A program made the position numbers and the translations under genes. Positions 1 to 8,068 of a DNA stretch of 64,000 nucleotides are shown here, piece after piece. This DNA is from Oceanospirillum linum (lineage in GTDB: Bacteria > Pseudomonadota > Gammaproteobacteria > Pseudomonadales > Halomonadaceae): assembly GCF_900182785.1 (NCBI RefSeq), contig NZ_FXTS01000009.1, forward strand, positions 66,795 through 130,794, read 5' to 3'. The number at the start of each line of letters is the position of its first letter. Positions within the stretch are counted from its first letter, which is position 1. The notes beneath the pieces were generated by a model. It had not been told where the DNA came from and did not search any database. It was given only the letters and a program-made list of their open reading frames with translations.

Positions 1-10
1 ACAGTATAAA

Positions 11-36
11 CAAAAAAGCCCGCAGGGTGCGGGCTT
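11..36 (-). terminator. Rho-independent terminator of ssrA
   Basis: A nine-base stem (AAGCCCGCA paired with TGCGGGCTT) with a short loop is followed, on the minus strand, by a run of T. It lies about 35 bases beyond the mature 3' end of the tmRNA and fits the end of its precursor. Confidence 0.8.
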
Positions 37-70
37 GAAAGAACTTCTGGGAAGTCCTCGGTACTATGTT

Positions 71-429
71 TGGTGGAGGTGGGGGGAGTCGAACCCCCGT
101 CCGCCAGTCCTCTGCCATCGGCTCTACATGCTTAGTTTCGTTTTTTAGTTTAACGCCTGGCACTCCAACGAACAGGATTGCCTAGCGCGAGTCTCTAAAA
201 GTTTTAGAAGCGCGGCCTGAGACGGACGTTGCTTCGAGCCTGTTTCGCGGGCTCATACCTCGTCTAGAAGATACAGGCATCTTCCGTCTGAGGGAGCAGC
301 AATTAAGCTGCTAGAGCGTAGTTTTCGTCGTTTGCGACTATAAAATTGTAACGCTGGATTTACGAGATACGTTACCCTCTCGACATGCACCTCAGGGTTT
401 GAAACCGGCGTCGAAGCCATGTCACCCCC
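71..429 (-). ncRNA. ssrA: Transfer-messenger RNA (tmRNA, SsrA)
   Basis: This RNA rescues stalled ribosomes by acting first as an alanine tRNA and then as a short mRNA. The 5' GGGGGUG pairs with CACCUCC near the 3' end to form the acceptor stem, followed by A and an encoded CCA. The T arm reads GGGGG-UUCGACU-CCCCC. The tag frame lies at 303-335 on the minus strand: resume codon GCA, then codons giving ANDENYALAA and a TAA stop. The Ala-Ala C-terminus is the usual signal for ClpXP/ClpAP and FtsH, and ftsH is also in this window. The gene is directly downstream of smpB, whose product binds it. Ends were set from acceptor-stem pairing. Confidence 0.97.
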
Positions 430-442
430 AAAGAAGTGGGGC

Positions 443-448
443 ATTCTA
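443..448 (-). promoter_or_regulatory. Possible -10 element for ssrA
   Basis: On the minus strand TAGAAT lies 13 bases before the first base of the mature tmRNA. That would give a start a few bases upstream, as expected for a short 5' extension trimmed by RNase P. A matching -35 is poor (TAGGCA at 18 bases), so this is tentative. Confidence 0.35.
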
Positions 449-486
449 ACAGAATTCCCCTTTGATTGCCTAATTATAAGGCTATC

Positions 487-969
487 TTATCCTGCGTGTT
501 CACGCACAATGCGTTGTTTCTGGCGACCCCAGTCACGGTCTTTCTCGGTCGCGCGTTTGTCGTGCAGTTTTTTACCGGTTACCAGTGCGATCTCGCATTT
601 TACTTTGTTATTTTTCCAGTACAGAGCGGTTGGCACACAGGTGTGACCTTTCTGCTGAATTGCTGCAAAGATTTTAGCGATCTCTTTCTTATGAAGTAAG
701 AGCTTCCGGTTGCGGGTTGGTTCCGCAAGAACATGGGATGAAGCGCTGATCAATGGGGTAATGTGCGCACCCATCAGCCACACTTCTCCTTTGTGCATAA
801 TGACGTAGCCCTCAGTAATCTGGACTTTGCCTGCACGGAGACTTTTTACTTCCCATCCACCCAGGGACAAACCCGCCTCGAACTTTTCATTGATATGAAA
901 TTCATGGCGTGCACGTTTATTCAGGGCGATGGTTGAGCTGGTTGCTTTTGCTTTCTGTTTCTTAGCCAT
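487..969 (-). CDS. smpB: SsrA-binding protein SmpB
   Basis: SmpB is the 160-residue partner of tmRNA. It binds the tRNA-like domain, stabilises it and fills the decoding centre of the stalled ribosome in place of a codon-anticodon pair. Visible family features are the N-terminal basic stretch, the block GGWEVKSLRAGK in the OB-fold, and the C-terminal basic tail with KLHDKR and KDRDW that enters the empty mRNA channel. Length matches the family. The gene ends about 57 bases before the tmRNA on the same strand, the usual smpB-ssrA arrangement. The next gene, ratA, is divergent. Confidence 0.97.
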   Translation of the reverse strand: MAKKQKAKATSSTIALNKRARHEFHINEKFEAGLSLGGWEVKSLRAGKVQITEGYVIMHKGEVWLMGAHITPLISASSHVLAEPTRNRKLLLHKKEIAKIFAAIQQKGHTCVPTALYWKNNKVKCEIALVTGKKLHDKRATEKDRDWGRQKQRIVREHAG

Positions 970-1159
970 AGATCTTATTATAAGGCTAAGAAAGGCAAAG
1001 GGCTATCAGGCGAAACCGTTAAAAATCAAAATCATGCTACAATTCTGCCTTTAAGTGGACAGTAGCTTCTGTTGCTGCCCGATTTTGCTACCGATTTGAC
1101 CTGTTTGCTGTCGGTTTTCCCCCGGCAGGGTCAAGATGAAGAGAGCGAGAGCGTCATAA

Positions 1160-1594
1160 ATGACAACGGTGACCCGAAGCGCGCTGGTTATGCATTCCGC
1201 CCGTGAGATGTATGACCTGGTAAATGATTGTGAGTCCTACCCGAAATTTCTTCCCTGGTGTGGCGCTGCCACGTTGATTGAGTCATCCGAAAGGCATATG
1301 GTCGGTAGGCTGGAGATCTCTAAGGCGGGCATTAAGCACAGCTTTACCACCCGTAATACGCTGGAGGCTCCGCATCATATTCATCTGCAGCTGGTGGATG
1401 GCCCTTTCAAAAAACTGGAAGGGGACTGGCAATTTGAGGCGCTGTCAGATGAGGCTTGTAAGGTCACTCTGACCATGGAGTTTGAGTTTGCCGGAAAACT
1501 GTTAAGTATGGCTCTTGGTGGGATCTTTAATCAGGCGGCAAACACGATGGTTGAAGCATTTTGTAAACGGGCGGACGAGGTTTATGGTCGATAA
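1160..1594 (+). CDS. ratA: RatA, START/COQ10-like (polyketide cyclase fold) protein
   Basis: This 144-residue protein belongs to the SRPBCC/START-like family that includes mitochondrial COQ10 and E. coli RatA. Landmarks are YPKFLPWC near residue 30 and the GPFKKLEGDWQF segment near residue 85, both characteristic of the lipid-binding fold. The E. coli protein was reported to inhibit 70S ribosome association, while COQ10 relatives bind ubiquinone; the sequence alone does not decide between these roles. It starts with ATG about 190 bases from smpB on the opposite strand, and its stop overlaps the start of rnfH, indicating translational coupling. Confidence 0.93.
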   Translation: MTTVTRSALVMHSAREMYDLVNDCESYPKFLPWCGAATLIESSERHMVGRLEISKAGIKHSFTTRNTLEAPHHIHLQLVDGPFKKLEGDWQFEALSDEACKVTLTMEFEFAGKLLSMALGGIFNQAANTMVEAFCKRADEVYGR

Positions 1595-1895
1595 TATGGA
1601 TGCTAAGCAGATTCGGGTGGAAGTTGTATATGCACTACCGAATGAGCAGAAGGTTATAGAGCTTTACGTTCCTGAAGGGACAACGGTACTGCAGGCAGCA
1701 GAACGTTCCGGCCTGAGCCAGCATTACCCTGAAATTGATTTGGCCACTGTTTCGCTGGGGGTTTTCAGTAAACTGGTTAAGGCGCCGAAGGAGCAGGTTT
1801 TGAGGGAAAATGACCGGGTTGAGATTTACCGCCCACTTATTGCTGATCCCAAGAAAGTACGGGCCAACCGTGCAGCTAAGCAGAAGAAAGCCTGA
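1584..1895 (+). CDS. rnfH: RnfH family ubiquitin-fold protein (RatB)
   Basis: A 103-residue protein of the RnfH/RatB family, a small beta-grasp (ubiquitin-like) fold of uncertain role. The pattern VEVVYALPNEQ, then the EGTTVLQA helix and the ENDRVEIYRPLIADPK block ending in a basic tail, is typical. I chose the ATG at 1584, which overlaps the ratA stop by 11 bases; a second in-frame ATG at 1596 is possible, while an upstream start at 1515 would add 23 residues read out of ratA and is unlikely. No rnf genes are nearby; the conserved context is ratA. Confidence 0.92.
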   Translation: MVDNMDAKQIRVEVVYALPNEQKVIELYVPEGTTVLQAAERSGLSQHYPEIDLATVSLGVFSKLVKAPKEQVLRENDRVEIYRPLIADPKKVRANRAAKQKKA

Positions 1896-1996
1896 CCGTT
1901 TAAAGCTGTGCTTACAGTAATGCCATAAAGTCCCAGGGCTGACTTTGTTCGCCGGCCCGGGGAGCTTATACCTAACCCTGTTTCCAGGCTTATCGC

Positions 1997-2311
1997 TCAG
2001 GGTGTTTTATTGATTTCAACCAACCGGTTGTTATCAAACACCAGGCTTACTTTTTGTTGGGTGACATTATCTCTGGGATCTTTAGACCAATAGATATAGT
2101 CCCAGCGATTTGGATTGATAGTGGAGGGTGTCAGGGGGTTGCCCATCACATAAACCACCTGTTCCCGGGTAAGCCCCGGCTGGAGTTGATTGATCATCTC
2201 ATCGGTCATAACCTGACCTTGCTGAAGCTCCCGTTTGTAAACGCCAGGGAAAATACAGCCGGAAAGTGTGACTAACGACGAAAAGATGACTAAAATGATC
2301 AGTCTTTGCAT
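1997..2311 (-). CDS. bamE: Outer membrane assembly lipoprotein BamE (SmpA)
   Basis: BamE is a small lipoprotein of the BAM complex, which inserts beta-barrel proteins into the outer membrane. The 104-residue product has a lipoprotein signal peptide with lipobox LSGC at about residues 16-19, followed by the SmpA/OmlA domain (GLTREQVVYVMGNP, then a WDYIYW motif). A longer reading from 2395 adds 28 residues without signal-peptide character, so I place the start at the ATG at 2311, immediately before the hydrophobic stretch. It is divergent from fur, the same pairing seen in Pseudomonas. Confidence 0.94.
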   Translation of the reverse strand: MQRLIILVIFSSLVTLSGCIFPGVYKRELQQGQVMTDEMINQLQPGLTREQVVYVMGNPLTPSTINPNRWDYIYWSKDPRDNVTQQKVSLVFDNNRLVEINKTP

Positions 2312-2393
2312 ATGAGAATATCTTTCACCTTGTTGTGCAAGTTTGGGATAATACCGGAAATAAGCACCAACTGCGAAGCGAGACGGGAAAAAC

Positions 2394-2804
2394 ATGGCAG
2401 ATGAAAATCAGGAATTGAAAAAAGCAGGTCTGAAAGTAACCCTGCCACGCATTAAAATTCTTCAGCTTCTGGAGAATGCGGCTGCGCATCATATGAGTGC
2501 AGAGGATGTGTACAAGGCGTTACTGGAAGCAGGGGAAGATGTAGGTCTTGCTACTGTATACCGTGTATTGACTCAGTTTGAGTCTGCAGGCTTGGTTGTA
2601 CGTCATAATTTTGATGGCGGCCATGCGGTCTTTGAGTTGGCAAAAGACGAACATCATGACCATATTGTTTGTGTCGACAGTGGTGAGGTGATTGAATTTT
2701 TTGATCCTGAGATCGAGCGTCGTCAGCATGAAATTGTCGCTGAGCACGGTTACGAATTAGTGGATCACTCATTGGTTTTATATGTCCGCAAGAAAGACAG
2801 CTAG
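2394..2804 (+). CDS. fur: Ferric uptake regulator Fur
   Basis: Fur represses iron-uptake genes when loaded with Fe(II). The 136 residues show the N-terminal winged helix (GLKVTLPRIKILQLL, DVGLATVYRVLTQFE as recognition helix) and the dimerisation domain with metal ligands in HHDHIVC. Only one cysteine is present there (CVDSG), where the E. coli protein has CxxC, and the second C-terminal cysteine pair is also missing; this is the Pseudomonas-type Fur without the structural Cys4 zinc site. It is divergent from bamE and ends at a strong terminator. Confidence 0.96.
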   Translation: MADENQELKKAGLKVTLPRIKILQLLENAAAHHMSAEDVYKALLEAGEDVGLATVYRVLTQFESAGLVVRHNFDGGHAVFELAKDEHHDHIVCVDSGEVIEFFDPEIERRQHEIVAEHGYELVDHSLVLYVRKKDS

Positions 2805-2822
2805 TTTACATGTGGTACCTGA

Positions 2823-2858
2823 AAGCCTGCTCCCCGAAAGGGGGCAGGCTTTTTTTTG
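2823..2858 (+). terminator. Terminator after fur
   Basis: A GC-rich stem (AGCCTG... paired with ...CAGGCT, with an inner run of C/G) is followed by eight T. It separates fur from the convergent membrane-protein gene and could act in both directions because A residues precede the stem. Confidence 0.85.
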
Positions 2859-2892
2859 GCTATCGTAATCGCCGGGGGCAGATGGGTTGGTA

Positions 2893-3207
2893 TCAGGCGC
2901 GATGCTTTACCAGTGGCGAAAGCAGTAATATCGCATAGAGGCTGGTACCCAGTGCTACGGCAACTAATGCCAGAATATCTGTTGTTGTTTGAACATAGCT
3001 GAGCTTTGACAGTGTTATCGCTGGCGCAAGCAGCGCCGCGATGATACCTATGCCCAGGCTTAGCCCATAAACATACCCGGGTACTGAGCCCTTTTTGTTT
3101 CGGCCCATCCATTGGGTGATCAGTAATAGCATGGCCAGCAGTAATAATAGCGGCCAGTAGGGTTTAAGGCTGTACATTACAATGGTGATGATGCCTGAAA
3201 ATGTCAT
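2893..3207 (-). CDS. Small three-helix membrane protein (DUF5368-like)
   Basis: This 104-residue protein has three clear hydrophobic segments (about residues 16-34, 45-66 and 76-98) joined by short loops and no soluble domain. It resembles the uncharacterised DUF5368 family from memory; that assignment is tentative. A good ribosome site (AGGAGG) precedes the ATG. It begins 11 bases after the stop of the sulfide:quinone oxidoreductase on the same strand, so the two are almost certainly co-transcribed. It may anchor or supply quinone contact for that exported flavoprotein; this is inference from context only. Confidence 0.7.
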   Translation of the reverse strand: MTFSGIITIVMYSLKPYWPLLLLLAMLLLITQWMGRNKKGSVPGYVYGLSLGIGIIAALLAPAITLSKLSYVQTTTDILALVAVALGTSLYAILLLSPLVKHRA

Positions 3208-3218
3208 GGATTAGCCTC

Positions 3219-4547
3219 CTATACCTGACCGTTAAGCATGGCGTAATACGCGGGTTGCAGCATCTTCTCTTTCATCACCCATACCGCCCAGGATTCTTCT
3301 GTCGGATCGATAAAGGAGAAGGAGGGCATCAGTTCACCGCCATAACCAAATTCAGCCAGTATCGCTTTGCCGATGGATGTAATTAGCGGGCATGAGGTGT
3401 AGCCATCGTATTTAGCGGCTAAAGGGCGATCTGCCAGGTAAGACAGGATATTAGCTTCAGCAACCGGAGCCTGTTTTTTTACGCTGGCTGCAGTTTTGCC
3501 GAAAGGTGTGCCGATGACGTCGCCAACCCCGAAAATTTCCGGATAACGACGGTGCTGCAGGCTGTATTGATCAATCTCCAGCCATTGGTGCGCCATAGGC
3601 CCTTCCTGCCAGGCAAGTTCACTATGCCGGATCGCATCCGGTGCGCTCATGGGCGGGACTATGTGGATAAAATCGTAGGCTTCCTGCTGGCGTTGACCGT
3701 TTGCGGTGGTGAAGGTGGCTTCTTGTCTCTCCACATCAATGGCGGTGAGTACACGCTGATCATATAGACCCACGTTTTGTTCCTGCCAGCGATCCAGAAC
3801 GAAATCGTTGTACACAGGGACAGAGAAAACCTTGTTCTGGAACGGTGTAAAGAAGTCGACCTGAAAAGCATCCCGTCTGCCGGTATCCTCAAGACGGGAA
3901 AGCGTGGTGAAGGTCATCTTCAGCGGTGCACCGGCACATTTGATCGGGGTATCACTCAGGGTGAAGAGCGCCCTGCCTTCTCCCGCACGGATCAGAGATT
4001 CAATCTGCCGGTTAGTGGCTGTAGCACCTTCGGCGCTGGCGTAGACACTGCCAATACCCTTTTGCCCGATCAGCTCCGGGCTCATTCCTTCGATCTCAGA
4101 GTAGTTCAGCTGACAGCCGGTAGCGACCACCAGCAGGTCATACTCCAGTGTCTGACCGTCTTTCAGACTGACAGCGCGTTTGTCCGGAAAGAGTTCTGCT
4201 ACATCTGATGGGATCCAGCTTATCTCAGAAGGCAGCCAGTCCCGGGTCGGCGTCGCGACTTGCTCTGTTTGCCAAAGACCCGAGGCGATCAGAGTGTAGC
4301 CTGGCTGGTAGTAGTGTTGCGGGCGTTTACCGACGATGGTGATGCTGGCACCGGACAGGGCGTTATTCAGTCGGTTGGCCATAGCGGTTCCTGCGGCCCC
4401 GGCCCCTAAAATCAGGATGCGGGCCTGGGTTTTCTGTCGGGCAAACGCGATACCAAAGGGCAGAACCGACGCTGCAGCACCGCCTATTCCCCATTTGATA
4501 AATTGCCGACGTCCGGGATTGTGGGTGGGGTGTTTCAATGGGGGCAT
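3219..4547 (-). CDS. sqr: Tat-exported sulfide:quinone oxidoreductase, type II-like
   Basis: A 442-residue FAD flavoprotein likely to oxidise sulfide and pass electrons to the quinone pool. The N-terminus carries a twin-arginine signal (RRQFIKWG followed by a hydrophobic run to about residue 36). Then come the dinucleotide motif GAGAAGTAMA (48-57), Cys145 in VVATGC, Cys204 in PIKCAGAP, the FAD motif GVGDVIGTPFG (340-350) and Cys386 in GYTSCPL. The PIKCAGAP and TSCPL blocks match the two catalytic cysteines of mitochondrial-type SQOR. The protein also resembles the flavoprotein of flavocytochrome c sulfide dehydrogenase, but no cytochrome gene is adjacent. It faces a divergent exported rhodanese across 172 bases. 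Confidence 0.8.
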   Translation of the reverse strand: MPPLKHPTHNPGRRQFIKWGIGGAAASVLPFGIAFARQKTQARILILGAGAAGTAMANRLNNALSGASITIVGKRPQHYYQPGYTLIASGLWQTEQVATPTRDWLPSEISWIPSDVAELFPDKRAVSLKDGQTLEYDLLVVATGCQLNYSEIEGMSPELIGQKGIGSVYASAEGATATNRQIESLIRAGEGRALFTLSDTPIKCAGAPLKMTFTTLSRLEDTGRRDAFQVDFFTPFQNKVFSVPVYNDFVLDRWQEQNVGLYDQRVLTAIDVERQEATFTTANGQRQQEAYDFIHIVPPMSAPDAIRHSELAWQEGPMAHQWLEIDQYSLQHRRYPEIFGVGDVIGTPFGKTAASVKKQAPVAEANILSYLADRPLAAKYDGYTSCPLITSIGKAILAEFGYGGELMPSFSFIDPTEESWAVWVMKEKMLQPAYYAMLNGQV

Positions 4548-4719
4548 TTGAGCTCCTCCGTTGACGTTTATATTTTATTTAGTTATATCTTTATTAGTAT
4601 TTGTTTTAATAAGCTTAGATTATGGATGCTTGATGTGAAATCTCAAGTTTTCCGCCTAGTCATTTTGTCGCACCCGCCAGATAGACAGGGGCGACTCAGA
4701 AAAGCAAAAAGGTTTTCAG

Positions 4720-5286
4720 ATGAAAAAACGATTGATGGCTTTAGCTCTGATCTCATCGTCCCTGATGTTTTGCGGAGCACTGCGGGCATCTGAGCTGGGA
4801 GTAACGCCTGTGCAGGCGTATGAGATGAACAAGGGTCCACAGGCACCGGTATTGCTGGTTGATGTACGTGATCCGGTAGAGATTATGTTTGTTGGCTTTA
4901 CCGATGAGGTTGATCTGAATATTCCTTTTCTGATGGTGGACCGTCAGGGATGGGATGAGAAGAAAAACCGTTTTCGCCTTTACCGTAATCCTGATTTTGC
5001 TGCTCAGGTTGAACAGGCGCTTCAGGCAAGGGGGCTGGATAAGACCGCGACAGTCATTACGATGTGCCGTTCCGGTAGTGAACGAGGTTTGCCGAGTGCG
5101 CAATACCTAAGAGATCAGGGGTTTAAAAATGCCCGCTATGTGATTAATGGGTTTCAGGGTGGTTCGCTAAAGGCGGGTGAGCACAAGGGTATGCGGATTA
5201 AAAATGGCTGGCAAAACTCAGGCCTGCCTTGGGGCGCAAAACCCAATCCGGATAAAATATATCGGGCAGATAAGAGACAGCCCTGA
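4720..5286 (+). CDS. Exported rhodanese-domain protein
   Basis: A 188-residue protein with a cleavable Sec-type signal (KKRLMALALISSSLMFCGALRA, residues 2-23) and one rhodanese domain. The active-site loop is CRSGSERG in VITMCRSGSERG, with the nucleophilic cysteine that carries a persulfide in sulfurtransferases; DVRDPVE near residue 49 is the usual start of the fold. It is therefore predicted to act in the periplasm on sulfane sulfur. It is transcribed away from the sulfide:quinone oxidoreductase gene, suggesting that it handles the polysulfide or persulfide formed by that enzyme. Substrate is not determined by sequence. Confidence 0.85.
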   Translation: MKKRLMALALISSSLMFCGALRASELGVTPVQAYEMNKGPQAPVLLVDVRDPVEIMFVGFTDEVDLNIPFLMVDRQGWDEKKNRFRLYRNPDFAAQVEQALQARGLDKTATVITMCRSGSERGLPSAQYLRDQGFKNARYVINGFQGGSLKAGEHKGMRIKNGWQNSGLPWGAKPNPDKIYRADKRQP

Positions 5287-5324
5287 CTTATTTTTATTAC
5301 GTTTATAAAAACGGCTTGGCAGGG

Positions 5325-7010
5325 TCAGGCCTGGGCTTTCTCTTTGCTGTTTTTCAGCATCTCGGCAGCATGGGCTAAAGTTTGCTCCGTCAGATCGACG
5401 CCGCCCAGCATACGGGCCAGCTCTGTAGTTCTGTCCTGATCGGTCAGCCAGTTCATCTGTGAGCGAGTTGTGTTTCTTGTGCTGTGCTTGCTGATATGCA
5501 GATGCTGATCACCCTGTGCGGCGACCTGTGGCAAGTGTGTTACCGACAGAATTTGTCCCTTTTTAGCCAGATTATGCAGGAGTTTGCCGACGATCTCCGC
5601 CGTACCGCCGCTGATGCCCACATCCACTTCATCGAACACCAGTGTCGGGATGGTGGACGTTTGGGCAGTGACCACCTGTATTGCCAGGCTGATCCGGGAT
5701 AGCTCGCCGCCGGAAGCGATCTTGATCATGGGTTTTGCAGGCTGGCCGGGATTGGTGCTGATCATAAATTCCACATCATCCGTGCCGGTGGGCTGGAACT
5801 GCTCACTGTTTTTGATCGAAACTTCAAAGTGAGCATTGCTCATGCCCAGCTGAGCAAGCTGGTGGTTGATGCTTTTGTTGAGTTTTTGTGCAAATTGTTG
5901 CCGCTTCTGATTGAGTTTAGCTGCATGTTCCCGGTATTGATGGGTGAGCTGATCCAGTTGTTCTGCGAGTTGATCGATGTTCTGGGGGCCGCTCTCGATA
6001 TTGTCCAGTTCTGCTCTCAGGGTCAGGCTGTGATTGTATAGCTCTTCCGGGGTAATGTGGTGCTTGCGGGCCAGCTGGTAAATGGAGGAAAGGCGCTCCT
6101 CCACAAACTGCAGGCGTTCCGGGTCCAGCTCGCAGCGTTCAATAAAGTAGCTGAGTTCCCTGGATGCTTCCTCAACCTGAATTAGGGCATCATTGAGCAT
6201 TTGGGCAATATTGGTCAGCTGCGGGTCCTGAGAGGGAATCTGGCCCAGGCGTTGACAGGCATGATTTAGTGCCTGACGGGCGCCGCCATCATCACCATCG
6301 CAGAGGTCGAGGGTCGCCTGACCCTCAGAGATCAGTGTTTCAGCATTGGCCAGTTCCTGCTGCTCATTTTCAAGCCCCTGAAGCTCGCCTTCCTCAAGCC
6401 CCAGTTGCTCCAGCTCTTCCACCTGGTAGCGTAACAACTCAAGACGAGCCTGCTGCTCGCTGTCCTGGGTTTTCAGTTGTTCAAGCTGCTTACGTACCTG
6501 TTGCCAGTCTTTATACAAAGAGCGCTGTCTGGTGACCTCTTTTTCCAGATGTCCGAACTCATCCAACAGGATCAGATGAGTCTCCTTGCGCAGTAGTGAC
6601 TGGTGCTCATGCTGACCATGAATATCGATCAGATGACTGCCTAGTTGCTTCAGTAGTTGAGCTGAACATGACTGACCGTTAATCCAGGCTTTGGAGCGCC
6701 CGTTCGCATGAATAATACGGCGAAGTACGCACTCACACGCGTGCTCTTCATCGGTGAGCTCCTGCTCCTGTAGCCAGTGTTGAGCTTGCGGCAGAGCTGT
6801 AATATCAAAGTGGGCGTGAATTTCAGCTTTTGATGCACTGTGCCGCACACTGTCAGCGTCTGCGCGGTCACCTAGTGCTAGGCCCAGGGCATCCAGCAGG
6901 ATCGACTTGCCAGCACCGGTTTCACCTGTGATCACGGTCATGCCTGAAGGCAGGTCAAGCTCCAGGTGTTCTACTATAGCCAGATTATTGATCGCCAAAT
7001 AGGTCAGCAT
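5325..7010 (-). CDS. recN: DNA repair protein RecN
   Basis: RecN is an SMC-like ATPase that helps RecA-dependent repair of double-strand breaks. The 561 residues show an N-terminal ATP-binding half with Walker A GETGAGKS near residue 30, a long glutamine/leucine-rich coiled-coil centre (about 150-370), and a C-terminal half with the ABC signature region SGGELSR and Walker B TLVFDEVDVGISGG. Length fits the family. It is divergent from grpE, the arrangement found in many gammaproteobacteria. A weak LexA-like site lies about 100 bases upstream. Confidence 0.97.
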   Translation of the reverse strand: MLTYLAINNLAIVEHLELDLPSGMTVITGETGAGKSILLDALGLALGDRADADSVRHSASKAEIHAHFDITALPQAQHWLQEQELTDEEHACECVLRRIIHANGRSKAWINGQSCSAQLLKQLGSHLIDIHGQHEHQSLLRKETHLILLDEFGHLEKEVTRQRSLYKDWQQVRKQLEQLKTQDSEQQARLELLRYQVEELEQLGLEEGELQGLENEQQELANAETLISEGQATLDLCDGDDGGARQALNHACQRLGQIPSQDPQLTNIAQMLNDALIQVEEASRELSYFIERCELDPERLQFVEERLSSIYQLARKHHITPEELYNHSLTLRAELDNIESGPQNIDQLAEQLDQLTHQYREHAAKLNQKRQQFAQKLNKSINHQLAQLGMSNAHFEVSIKNSEQFQPTGTDDVEFMISTNPGQPAKPMIKIASGGELSRISLAIQVVTAQTSTIPTLVFDEVDVGISGGTAEIVGKLLHNLAKKGQILSVTHLPQVAAQGDQHLHISKHSTRNTTRSQMNWLTDQDRTTELARMLGGVDLTEQTLAHAAEMLKNSKEKAQA

Positions 7011-7105
7011 CAGTGCATCCTCGTGCCGGCTGTTGACGCCGGATTTATAGATAAAGCTGCATGAGTTGGGGTGTTCAGCCCGTGATCATCTTTTTTAAGA
7101 ATTGG

Positions 7106-7125
7106 TTATGGCTATTTATACAGTA
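7106..7125 (-). promoter_or_regulatory. Degenerate LexA-like site upstream of recN
   Basis: On the minus strand the sequence TACTGTATAAATAGCCATAA has a perfect left half (CTGTATA) and a poor right half (CCAT instead of ACAG). recN belongs to the SOS regulon in E. coli, which gives the site some prior support, but the match alone is weak. Confidence 0.3.
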
Positions 7126-7257
7126 TTTTTACTGTAAGGGGCAAACATTGGCATCAGGAAGGTGGCAGCTTATTTCTTCCGTGCCTATGAGAGTCTGTCC
7201 CGGAAGGTATTTTTTAATCAAATGTAGCATTTCTGGGGAATTAGCCCGGTATAAGGG

Positions 7258-7284
7258 TTGAAAAAAAATGGGCAAACCCAATAT
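7258..7284 (+). promoter_or_regulatory. Sigma-32 (heat shock) promoter for grpE-dnaK
   Basis: TTGAAA at 7258-7263 and CCCAATAT at 7277-7284 are separated by 13 bases, close to the heat-shock consensus TTGAAA and CCCCATNT. The expected start falls about 40 bases before the grpE ATG at 7333. Placement upstream of the main chaperone genes supports the call. Confidence 0.8.
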
Positions 7285-7332
7285 AGCTCAGCAATTGGTG
7301 ATAACAGATCTGAAGTGAGAGAAACTGACGCA

Positions 7333-7920
7333 ATGACAACTGAAGAGCAGAAAAAGACCGCACAGGACGAGCTGGATCAGGCTCAGCAGACTGCCGAAGA
7401 TGCGCAGGCTACCCCGGAAAATCTTATTGAAGGTGATGTGGTAGATGCTGCCGCGGAAACCGATACCAATGAGGTTGCAGCCCTTGAGGAACAGCTTGCG
7501 CAGGCTAAAGATCAGGTGCTGCGTGCTCATGCTGATGCTCAGAATGCCCGTCGCCGTGCTGAACAGGATGTGGAAAAAGCACATAAGTTTGCACTGGAAA
7601 AGTTCACTAAAGAATTGCTACCCGTTATCGACAGTCTGGAGCGTGCCATTGAGGCTTTCGACCAGAACGATGCCCCCGCGGCACTTCGGGAAGGTGTAGA
7701 GATGACGTTGAGTATGTTTATCAGCACTCTGGGCAAGTTCAATGTGGAGCCCGTTAATCCACAGGGTGAACCCTTTGACCCTCAGTTCCATGAAGCGATG
7801 TCGATGGTGCCAAACCCTGAGGTAGAGCCAAATACCGTAATCGCAGTTATGCAGAAAGGCTACCTGCTGAACGGTCGCCTTGTTCGACCTGCGATGGTGA
7901 TGGTTTCTAAGTCGGCATAG
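7333..7920 (+). CDS. grpE: Nucleotide exchange factor GrpE
   Basis: GrpE releases ADP from DnaK and so resets the chaperone cycle. The 195-residue product has an acidic, glutamine-rich N-terminal region, a long dimerising helix (LEEQLAQAKDQVLRAHADAQNARRR region) and the C-terminal beta domain with the family signature around GVEMTLSMF and the closing NGRLVRPAMVMVSK. An upstream TTG at 7258 would add 25 residues but lies inside the heat-shock promoter, so the ATG at 7333 is the better start. dnaK follows after 148 bases. Confidence 0.97.
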   Translation: MTTEEQKKTAQDELDQAQQTAEDAQATPENLIEGDVVDAAAETDTNEVAALEEQLAQAKDQVLRAHADAQNARRRAEQDVEKAHKFALEKFTKELLPVIDSLERAIEAFDQNDAPAALREGVEMTLSMFISTLGKFNVEPVNPQGEPFDPQFHEAMSMVPNPEVEPNTVIAVMQKGYLLNGRLVRPAMVMVSKSA

Positions 7921-8068
7921 TGTCGGAATAAACTTAAGAAAATTAATCTGCAGGCCTTGAAAGAAATCGTAAAGGCCGCATATAGCAGTTAAATGCAAAG
8001 AAAAGTGGCGAAAAGCACAGCTAAAGCCGCTAAGTCTACAGAATTAGATTGAAAGACCGGAGAATATT

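Noticed and set aside
1160..1895. ratA-rnfH as a toxin-antitoxin system
   Set aside because: The name comes from an older E. coli proposal; the pair is core genome, RnfH is not a toxin-neutralising antitoxin, and nothing here suggests a mobile module.
7122..7137. ACAG-N8-CTGT palindrome near recN as a LexA box
   Set aside because: The half-sites are in inverted order; LexA needs CTGT-N8-ACAG. Only the overlapping degenerate site was kept, at low confidence.
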